Source of the DNA: Candidatus Rifleibacteriota bacterium
GTDB taxonomy: Bacteria; Riflebacteria; Ozemobacteria; Ozemobacterales; Ozemobacteraceae
Length of the DNA: 7,990 nt
Direction of reading: 5' to 3'
Assembly (NCBI GenBank): GCA_017526725.1
Contig: JAFXRA010000144.1
Coordinates: forward strand, 1 to 7,990
Positions 6,001-7,990 of the stretch are shown here, piece by piece; the stretch's first letter is position 1; each line of letters opens with the position of its first letter. The position numbers were made by a program, and so were the translations under genes. The notes below the pieces were generated by a model, which was given only the letters and a program-made list of their open reading frames with translations, made no database searches and was not told the origin of the DNA.

Positions 6001-6972
6001 CAATTACCGACAGGTTTCATTGAAAATGAAAATGGAACTCTGTTTGATTTGGGGTCTGCTCTTCAGTATGTTTCTCAACCAACAGGAACCTTGGCTATTG
6101 GAGAATCAGCAAATTATGTTATAAGTCTGACAGCTCCAGATGACCAGGAATTAGGTACTTATAACGGCAATCCGACTATTCCGCAGACTTTCCAGTATAA
6201 TACTCTGGGATTAGGTCAAACAATAATAGACCAGATTCTCGTGGTTAGAAGAGGGCCTATGGTTGCATCTGATACTGTTTATCAGGTTGTTGCATCAGAT
6301 ACCTTCATAGATTGCGACATTGCTACTCAGTCATACTTTCTCTCTGCCTGGATATGTCCTGGCTTACCAGATCCAGCTAATCAGTATGGTGCAAATTTGA
6401 CTGTTGTAAGATGTGATAAAGAAGGTAAGCCTAAGGCTGCTTTAAGCGTAAGAATGGATAATAGACTAAGTCCTGTGCTTGAAAGTAATGTAAGAGATGC
6501 AGAAACCGGTTTACCGAAATATTCTGTATATAATAGCGGAGCTTATATGGGTATAGGACCAGGAATTCCTGGTCCAGGTATTGCAACCTTCACTTTCTGT
6601 TTAGGTAATGATGGAAAGCCTATCTATGGCATAAGCGGAGATCCTATTACTGCTATAGATGAAGCTAATCCTTCTTTACGTCTGACTTTCTATAGAGTTT
6701 ATTTTGCTTTTGAACTAGGGGAATCATTGGCAACTGATAGTTTGGGATTTTCAATTCCTCCGGAAGAACAGGATAAAATAGCTATTCTGCTGACTCAGAG
6801 TGCTAATGAAGCTAATACTGCTTCAACTACGGTATATTTCGATGGTGTGAAACTTGAAAAGACACTGTTTGAAGGACAAGACCGACCGACGACCTATCAC
6901 AAGGATACAACGCTGGTTTCTCCTTCTACAGGCTTGGATATCAGCGGCAAGCATAAGTTCTATGAATGGTAG
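1..6972 (+). CDS. Giant modular surface/secreted protein with Ig-like repeats (5' end outside window)
   Basis: The reading frame is open from base 1 to the TAG stop at 6970-6972, giving at least 2323 residues. The gene starts upstream: codons before the ATG at 64 read T-T-S-G-R-Y-I-Q-Y-K-A-D-F, the usual penultimate strand of a laminin G/CBM-like sandwich, and the ATG is followed by no signal peptide. An AGGA lies only 3 nt before that ATG, too close for a normal ribosome site. Counting residues from that Met, the order is: sandwich tail (to about 11), A1-A3 (12-384), B1 (386-490), A4-A5 (491-731), B2 (732-859), A6 (860-1010), eight C modules (1011-2063) and a terminal CBM-like domain (2064-2302). 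A modules resemble CARDB/NEW3-type Ig-like folds. No catalytic motif, membrane helix, LPXTG, PEP-CTERM or other C-terminal sorting signal is seen, so export and anchoring must depend on the missing N-terminus or on binding. Role inferred: extracellular stalk, adhesin or sheath protein. Confidence 0.93.
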   Translation, partial: TTSGRYIQYKADFIKSANAGTMSLNEVRFVYGGISIQNVSSVINGEPVTEVTQGQTNIPLTVTIKNESPTDLSLAVATLTFTLNGHSATLTDPSLPFNIAAGELTTLTYSVNIAENATTGECTIDALATVSALIYDDGAQTPLTWTVKSKSGLIIDNVYSEYTKVTKGYSYNLFVTLTNTGETDCMLNSILPTYASGTYTFTFDPSYGLATGTYPGGGANTIIHGNETKTAKFVVEISSESSSGSDTLGAVASATNILSGENIEILTTDNPHIWTIQTPAELNLYDIIASSTLYRGQKNNNIILLATNEGEAELEWYPGSSTQHINFTPVTGLEKSYENKVMVTEEPVINITSDNIVQARYKVDIKQDTATGTDRITADLFGKELNTGVDLKYERKPLPYTEWTIYSERVNTFADGAYSEEKDSFNLPSGVATLTVYAKVENLAANVEYIVHWIAPDGTEVETTTPIITSGQGYFGCWREFFNDSQSGLYKIRVTDSLNLYVCCENTFEIVAPADMDASFTLPLYATVNQPIVASFTFINLGGAVIANATLIPTDTVRITGTAQDSVVFTPDNSEALFSPRLSDVPGYGQATTTFKLNVTQVGTIQLIASGTGFDNNSGLIVSKPSVFSNECTIQNPPDVRITNVTKTSDTVYKNQKNLRVTATIKNYGEATAVITAASITFNIGTYEQELMEYPDGLELELASGESQPITFDVSVDVNTDSGLDTLTINAIWYDKNWPRDMISSANTTWTIAECGIMLSPDSNFNYEQADYMRGQTINVRAYGFAPGSKYYRIRFYNTQIDQAEQVPLEYLIGSDKPYSGLLQASENGYVDHSYTLPDDARIGPWSVTVESYGDNINILNIDLEDRGTMQALQYFRVQDTPHMIASITADNFSIENNDKIFVGDTFKVRMTLSSTRADNSQTLAADTGAIDFIEPYSLVKNDGARGNVELVSGPEPATFTLRAGESKTFEYVYRATEYTGTDKFSFKSSDANYIAKGRNRNLWDHNDDSPYDVFATHELTSNEIDIYIKSMAVDPETLQFGYANPYAEDYPRVVGMICGDSQEIDMNLRKTGNYNVENIRLNSASLNGPIGLDGLRKSISSNYFSVDVASFSNPLENLVETTKVSLTIPYNQASGTYTSTMFLYSDANNNGIFDSGEITAEFNVSVCVNECKVIKVNEKVVDIGGWSKGTTTSNFEVNYFNAGNIDFTAAKIIGEGDLAKYINFSTATDVGNISVGEFKKAIFSATILPDADLAFGTHVATYTIFEDKDGDNVHDKLVEPFDTFQVHMTIGNIDFSITTDPLTTPTTITASPVETSFTAVTGVSPAGFVPLWIKNTSSNGMPLTRIKMKADNFNGEDNNGNHYTMASSAVEIYPGTLLQPLESGASDSFDIEVYIAPGTRSATYNTTLHFYSDDNDNNNIDAGETQVDVVLNVYVKPTEKVKVIDKPVSVTGMSSDVADTFAECEFLCYNLGNVDLEHLKIDMPGRLVQKDVPDPASISASLVTFSFVGDTPFTAPYNSEFGAKVTIRIPKDPRTPEGVYITTVPCKIYNDSNGDSDHNNGECFDEFQIWLQIGEMKVIIVSSTDVEGEPSEITNDGPFTVKNDGALTVTSVVATSTDFICDGRVIPATASVFKTSPKVGTLKPGFERTVNWAVNIPDYTLPGDYVGKIIVWSDTDNNGEIGVAEASATADVKVTVKATPRLSIRNNEAPPSDIDDLQLFVARNSTVKSSVRLYNTGNTPIEANTISLEANNLVFMGNAITTDLLAEAHFSIEFDKTQPIEIGDYVVATITVSIGNPQIGYGRYYSGDQIFSVKEGETVLCSDKLTLNVEFGEKELTLNPNPLIIYVVDNVTVASGTVTASAGRADLLNINVIEKSHCNCNEDYCGETKIRCVTPVPVDIYKNQSSEFIFEIDVDPRTHSGWHNATWTFFEDGGITGCFEEGEFFVDLQINYYIPEMPQVIIEPSHIEAIDIAPGETKQITYRLTNTGNCEIDLSNAYWQLPTGFIENENGTLFDLGSALQYVSQPTGTLAIGESANYVISLTAPDDQELGTYNGNPTIPQTFQYNTLGLGQTIIDQILVVRRGPMVASDTVYQVVASDTFIDCDIATQSYFLSAWICPGLPDPANQYGANLTVVRCDKEGKPKAALSVRMDNRLSPVLESNVRDAETGLPKYSVYNSGAYMGIGPGIPGPGIATFTFCLGNDGKPIYGISGDPITAIDEANPSLRLTFYRVYFAFELGESLATDSLGFSIPPEEQDKIAILLTQSANEANTASTTVYFDGVKLEKTLFEGQDRPTTYHKDTTLVSPSTGLDISGKHKFYEW
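31..50. repeat. Perfect 20-bp palindrome near the left edge
   Basis: GCAGATTTTA is followed directly by its reverse complement TAAAATCTGC with no spacer. The flanking bases (A at 30, C at 51) do not extend it. A further GGCAGAT at 10-16 can also pair with ATCTGCC at 45-51. It lies in coding sequence for K-A-D-F-I-K-S-A, with no T-run after it, so it is not a standard terminator. Confidence 0.85.
1219..1533 (+). other. Type B beta-sandwich module, copy 1
   Basis: This segment of about 105 residues separates A3 from A4 and breaks the 129-residue step. It contains A-T-L-T-V-Y-A-K-V-E-N-L, then Y-I-V-H-W-I-A-P-D-G-T-E-V, then S-G-L-Y-K-I-R-V-T-D and a closing E-N-T-F-E-I-V. The layout 'x-V-x-A-x-(G/N)-L/F ... 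Y-x-(V/I)-x-(F/W)-x-x-P-D-G ... G-x-(Y/W)-x-(I/V)-x-V' matches copy 2 downstream and resembles Ig-like 'Y-x-RGQT' modules of bacterial surface proteins. No ligand-binding residue can be named. Confidence 0.5.
2257..2640 (+). other. Type B beta-sandwich module, copy 2
   Basis: This segment of about 128 residues separates A5 from A6. It carries Y-M-R-G-Q-T-I-N-V-R-A-Y-G-F-A-P-G, then Y-Y-R-I-R-F-Y-N, then L-P-D-D-A-R-I-G-P-W-S-V-T-V-E and a closing Q-Y-F-R-V-Q-D. The strand order and the 'G-x-W/Y-x-V/I-x-V' segment match copy 1, and this copy is longer by about 20 residues between the first and last strands. Both copies sit directly after a type A module and before another, suggesting a mosaic built from two unit types. 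Confidence 0.5.
3439..3474 (+). other. Putative calcium-binding loop in module C1
   Basis: The 12 codons read D-A-N-N-N-G-I-F-D-S-G-E. Asp/Asn occupy positions 1, 3, 5 and 9, Gly position 6, a hydrophobic residue position 8 and Glu position 12, the complete EF-hand/dockerin-type pattern D-x-(D/N)-x-(D/N)-G-x-x-D-x-x-E. It is flanked by beta-strand-like sequence (F-L-Y-S before, A-E-F-N-V-S-V after), not by EF-hand helices, so a loop within a sandwich is more likely than a true helix-loop-helix. This is the best match of the five. Confidence 0.65.
3802..3840 (+). other. Putative calcium-binding loop in module C2
   Basis: The 13 codons read D-K-D-G-D-N-V-H-D-K-L-V-E. Acidic residues fill positions 1, 3, 5 and 9, while the closing Glu is shifted to position 13. 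The D-x-D-x-D-N core also resembles thrombospondin type 3 loops. It sits between strands T-Y-T-I-F-E and F-D-T-F-Q-V-H, the same location as in C1. Confidence 0.55.
4240..4275 (+). other. Putative calcium-binding loop in module C3, encoded by RAT triplets
   Basis: The 12 codons read D-D-N-D-N-N-N-I-D-A-G-E, with D/N at positions 1, 3, 5 and 9, Ile at 8 and Glu at 12. Position 6 is Asn instead of Gly, which is tolerated in such loops. Most codons from 4240 to 4266 are GAT or AAT, a low-complexity triplet tract that could change length without breaking frame. Confidence 0.6.
4654..4689 (+). other. Putative calcium-binding loop in module C4
   Basis: The 12 codons read D-S-N-G-D-S-D-H-N-N-G-E. 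Positions 1, 3, 5 and 9 are D/N and position 12 is Glu, as in an EF-hand loop, but Gly is at 4 and not 6, and position 8 is His, as in C2. It lies between C-K-I-Y-N and C-F-D-E-F-Q-I-W. Confidence 0.5.
5023..5058 (+). other. Putative calcium-binding loop in module C5
   Basis: The 12 codons read D-T-D-N-N-G-E-I-G-V-A-E. D/N at 1, 3 and 5, Gly at 6, Ile at 8 and Glu at 12 fit the EF-hand pattern; position 9 is Gly instead of an acidic residue, which in known loops still allows water-mediated coordination. The loop follows the strand I-I-V-W-S. Confidence 0.55.
5635..5679 (+). other. Cysteine cluster in module C7
   Basis: The codons encode C-N-C-N-E-D-Y-C-G-E-T-K-I-R-C, a C-x-C-x4-C-x6-C cluster at residues 1858, 1860, 1865 and 1872 (from the Met codon at 64), preceded by His 1857. 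It is the only dense Cys cluster in the visible protein, and a further Cys lies at 1918 in the degenerate loop of the same module. For an exported protein a disulfide-closed hairpin is the simplest reading; metal binding is possible but unproven. Confidence 0.55.
6253..6969 (+). other. C-terminal CBM-like beta-sandwich domain
   Basis: The last 239 residues leave the repeat pattern. They contain Y-F-L-S-A-W-I near the start and T-T-V-Y-F-D-G-V-K-L-E-K-T-L-F near the end. The pair 'S-x-W-(I/V) ... (V/I)-Y-(F/I)-D-x-V-x-L-E-(K/Q)-G/T' is typical of CBM4/9-like and related jelly-roll modules, where it forms the opening and closing strands. Between them lie a Gly/Pro-rich turn (G-I-G-P-G-I-P-G-P-G-I) and several Cys residues. 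The chain then continues for about 30 mostly polar residues to K-F-Y-E-W with no sorting signal. Carbohydrate binding is plausible by fold only; ligand residues cannot be read from sequence. Confidence 0.55.
6556..6575. repeat. Perfect 20-bp palindrome in the C-terminal domain
   Basis: GGACCAGGAA is followed directly by TTCCTGGTCC, its exact reverse complement, centred on GAATTC. It is inside the codons for the Gly/Pro turn G-P-G-I-P-G-P. Flanking A at both 6555 and 6576 ends the symmetry. It may follow from the alternating Gly and Pro codons (GGA/CCA against GGT/CCT). Confidence 0.85.
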
Positions 6973-7045
6973 GCCAAAAGGCCTTAGCCTTTTGGCAGCC
7001 AAGCTTTGCTTGGCGTAGTTGTTGTAGTCTGTTTTTGTTGTTTTT
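6973..7045 (+). terminator. Tandem hairpins plus T-rich tract after the large gene
   Basis: Immediately after the stop, GCCAAAAGGC (6973-6982) pairs perfectly with GCCTTTTGGC (6987-6996) around a CTTA loop. One base later GCCAAGC (6998-7004) pairs with GCTTGGC (7008-7014) around TTT. T-rich sequence follows, with T5 runs at 7032-7036 and 7041-7045. The hairpins are strong for AT-rich DNA and well placed for transcription termination or mRNA 3'-end protection. The T-runs begin 17 nt after the second stem, so this is not a textbook intrinsic terminator. Confidence 0.55.
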
Positions 7046-7084
7046 ATTGTCCTAAAGCTCTGCACTTGATTGTTCTCCGCTCTC

Positions 7085-7113
7085 TTGCGGCATTAGGGTT
7101 TATATGGTAAACT
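7085..7113 (+). promoter_or_regulatory. Weak sigma-70-like promoter candidate for the second gene
   Basis: TTGCGG (7085-7090) and TAAACT (7108-7113) are separated by 17 bp, matching consensus at 3 of 6 and 4 of 6 positions. Transcription would begin about 50 nt before the ATG. In AT-rich DNA such matches are frequent, so this is only the best-spaced candidate in the gap. Confidence 0.22.
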
Positions 7114-7146
7114 AAGTACAAATGTCTTAATTGTAGTATCTTAGTT
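7110..7146. promoter_or_regulatory. Imperfect dyad upstream of the second gene
   Basis: AACTAAG (7110-7116) pairs with CTTAGTT (7140-7146), and the next bases TACAA (7117-7121) pair with TTGTA (7131-7135), leaving a GTAT bulge on the right side and a 9-nt loop. It lies 25 nt before the start codon and could be a leader hairpin or operator. The arms are AT-rich, so chance is a real alternative. No known riboswitch consensus was recognised in the gap. Confidence 0.3.
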
Positions 7147-7160
7147 ACAGAATAATATAC

Positions 7161-7164
7161 AGAG
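7161..7164 (+). promoter_or_regulatory. Weak ribosome binding site for the second gene
   Basis: AGAG ends 7 nt before the ATG at 7172, within an A-rich leader. It is a weak Shine-Dalgarno match but correctly spaced. An in-frame TAA at 7166-7168 means translation cannot start further upstream in this frame. Confidence 0.4.
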
Positions 7165-7171
7165 ATAAAAA

Positions 7172-7990
7172 ATGCTCAGATTAAATTATAAATCTGATAA
7201 TTATAAAAAAACGTCATTGTTCACCTCAAAAAGAGGTGTAATAAAGCATAATACTTTTTTCTTCATTACGCTTTATTTGCTTATTGCTGTTTTTTCGTTG
7301 TTGGCAACTAAGGCTTTTGCGCTGCAACAGTTGAAGAATTACAATTTTACTTCGGCTTTGGCTGATAATAACTGGCAAACAAGTAGAAGAATTTCTGGTA
7401 GTAATAATTCTACTGTTGATATTCAAAATAATAATCTGAGAGTATATGGAAACTACAACGGCTGGGGCTGGGGTACTCGTAATTATGACGGTATGGCTTA
7501 TCAGACTTTCAGAACACCAGCAACTGCTATCAATGTAAGATTTGATTGGGGAGCATGGTCAGCAACTGGAGGAAATAGCAATAGAAACTTTTGGATTGGA
7601 TACTCCACATCAAATCAAACAGCCGCTAACGTAAACGGTGGTGCATATTTAAGCCAGCAAACTGCTGTAGGTAATTATGCAGCAGTAACCATAACAGTAA
7701 CTAATTTAAATACAGATACCACATTTTATGCCAAATTATATGGTTATGCTACTGTAAATAGTGGTAATAATATCACTGTTCTTTTTGACAGTCTGGCTGT
7801 TAATTTTTCTCCATCTGGCTTAGCAGCTAATCTTTCTACTTCTAATAAAAATGTTAATGGAACGGCTTTTACTTTTATAAATGGTGTAAATCTTACCTGG
7901 AACACAAGCACAAGCAATGCAGTAACTTTAAGCCAATATAATGTTTATCGCAGCACTACCTCTGGCAGCGGTTATGAAAAAGTAGGAGAA
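7172..7990 (+). CDS. Secreted CBM-like plus fibronectin type III protein (3' end outside window)
   Basis: The frame opens at ATG 7172 and runs without a stop for 273 codons to the window edge. Residues 1-27 are a polar, Lys-rich n-region, about 28-46 a hydrophobic core (F-F-F-I-T-L-Y-L-L-I-A-V-F-S-L-L-A), and T-K-A-F-A with predicted cleavage after Ala 50, giving a mature protein starting L-Q-Q-L-K-N-Y-N-F. Residues about 51-212 form a beta-rich, Asn/Thr/aromatic-rich domain (W-G-W-G at 98-101, W126, W129) that closes with V-L-F-D-S-L-A-V, like CBM4/9-type jelly rolls. From about 214 a fibronectin type III domain begins (V-N-L-T-W-N at 239-244, Y-N-V-Y-R-S at 256-261, Y-E-K-V-G at 268-272). 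The ATG is the only Met start before the signal core; the n-region is longer than usual. It lies 199 nt after the upstream gene behind a likely terminator, so it is probably a separate transcription unit. Export is well supported; sugar binding is inference. Confidence 0.9.
   Translation, partial: MLRLNYKSDNYKKTSLFTSKRGVIKHNTFFFITLYLLIAVFSLLATKAFALQQLKNYNFTSALADNNWQTSRRISGSNNSTVDIQNNNLRVYGNYNGWGWGTRNYDGMAYQTFRTPATAINVRFDWGAWSATGGNSNRNFWIGYSTSNQTAANVNGGAYLSQQTAVGNYAAVTITVTNLNTDTTFYAKLYGYATVNSGNNITVLFDSLAVNFSPSGLAANLSTSNKNVNGTAFTFINGVNLTWNTSTSNAVTLSQYNVYRSTTSGSGYEKVGE
7222..7238 (+). repeat. Small hairpin in the signal-peptide n-region coding sequence
   Basis: CACCTC (7222-7227) and GAGGTG (7233-7238) form a perfect 6-bp stem around AAAAA. 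It lies about 50 nt inside the gene and ends 2 nt before a second inverted repeat. GAGGTG on its own resembles a Shine-Dalgarno core, and no ATG or GTG in this frame follows at usual spacing. Confidence 0.5.
7240..7277 (+). repeat. 13-bp inverted repeat with one mismatch in signal-peptide coding sequence
   Basis: AATAAAGCATAAT (7240-7252) pairs with ATTACGCTTTATT (7265-7277) at 12 of 13 positions, with A7248 facing C7269 and a 12-nt loop rich in T. The right arm codes for part of the hydrophobic core. Together with the neighbouring hairpin it makes a structured early coding region that may slow initiation or elongation during export; this is inference. Confidence 0.5.

Larger units (their letters stand above)
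3094..6252 (+). repeat. Array of eight tandem type C Ig-like modules, about 131-residue period
   Basis: Approximate modules: C1 3094-3513, C2 3514-3876, C3 3877-4317, C4 4318-4728, C5 4729-5100, C6 5101-5502, C7 5503-5871, C8 5872-6252. Each has an N-x-G-N or similar strand in the first half (F-N-A-G-N-I-D, Y-N-L-G-N-V-D, Y-N-T-G-N-T-P, T-N-T-G-N-C-E), a hydrophobic strand following G-x-x-x, then a 'G-T/D/V-Y' strand (S-G-T-Y, F-G-T-H, E-G-V-Y, P-G-D-Y, I-G-D-Y, L-G-T-Y), an acidic loop, and a closing strand at the boundary. The loop positions start at residues 1126, 1247, 1393, 1531 and 1654 (canonical), about 1774 (lost), 1912 (degenerate) and about 2042 (absent), counted from the Met codon at 64. 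The mean step is (2042-1126)/7, about 131. Fold inferred as an Ig-like stalk; DNA identity between copies is low, so the duplications are old. Confidence 0.75.

Noticed and set aside
3094..6252. Reading the acidic loops as dockerin or true EF-hand domains
   Set aside because: The flanks are beta-strand-like and the spacing is about 131 residues, whereas dockerins have two loops about 30 residues apart with helices. A cellulosome link is not supported.
6823..7065. Open frame of 80 codons on the minus strand spanning the intergenic hairpins
   Set aside because: It runs through the tandem hairpins and the antisense of the conserved C-terminal domain, and its product is basic and low in any family signal. 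No support as a gene.
7131..7158. TTGTAG and TAATAT with 16-bp spacing as a promoter
   Set aside because: Transcription would start about 7 nt before the ATG, leaving out or truncating the AGAG ribosome site. A near-leaderless start is less likely than an upstream promoter.
7015..7171. A riboswitch or small RNA gene in the intergenic gap
   Set aside because: Scanned by eye for known conserved cores and found none; only AT-rich weak dyads are present.
7265..7280. A downstream start codon (ATT or TTG) for the second gene, avoiding the hairpins
   Set aside because: It would leave a signal peptide with no positively charged n-region and a very short core. ATG at 7172 has an acceptable ribosome site and gives the Lys-rich n-region.
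7226..7426. Open frame of 66 codons on the minus strand at the start of the second gene
   Set aside because: It is antisense to a convincing signal peptide and mature N-terminus, and has no features of its own.

Overview
The window is AT-rich (roughly 35-40% G+C by eye) and carries two protein-coding genes, both on the + strand and both cut by a window edge. I see no RNA gene, mobile element or CRISPR array. The left gene fills about 87% of the window and encodes at least 2323 residues of a giant all-beta repeat protein. The right gene encodes a secreted protein with a clear signal peptide, a carbohydrate-binding-like beta-sandwich and the start of a fibronectin type III domain. Giant Asn/Thr/Ser-rich surface proteins with Ig-like repeats, laminin G/CBM-like caps and FnIII modules are common in Gram-negative-type lineages such as Elusimicrobiota and Omnitrophota. 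That placement rests on style alone; no phylogenetic marker gene is present.

Layout: positions 1-96 encode the tail of a laminin G/CBM-like beta-sandwich whose gene begins outside the window. The methionine codon at 64 is internal and is not the start. Positions 97-3093 hold six Ig-like modules of about 120-150 residues (type A, most ending in a W-T-I/V strand), interrupted twice by a different module (type B). Positions 3094-6252 hold eight tandem modules (type C) with a mean period of about 131 residues. Five of them carry a 12-13 residue acidic/Asn loop resembling an EF-hand or thrombospondin-3 calcium loop. The C modules seem to alternate between two subtypes. Positions 6253-6969 encode a terminal CBM-like sandwich, and the protein ends without a recognisable anchor.

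The 199-nt gap (6973-7171) starts with two back-to-back perfect hairpins and a T-rich stretch, probably a terminator region, and then has only weak promoter and dyad candidates. The second gene starts at 7172 and remains open to 7990.

Interpretation: the first gene looks like a long extracellular stalk or adhesin, possibly stiffened by calcium, with sugar-binding-type sandwiches in at least two places. The second is a separately transcribed secreted protein of similar style. The strongest candidates for something undescribed are the alternating C array with its embedded calcium-type loops, the lone Cys cluster in module C7, and two perfect 20-bp palindromes inside the coding sequence near the two ends of the visible gene. 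No enzymatic function is supported for either protein.
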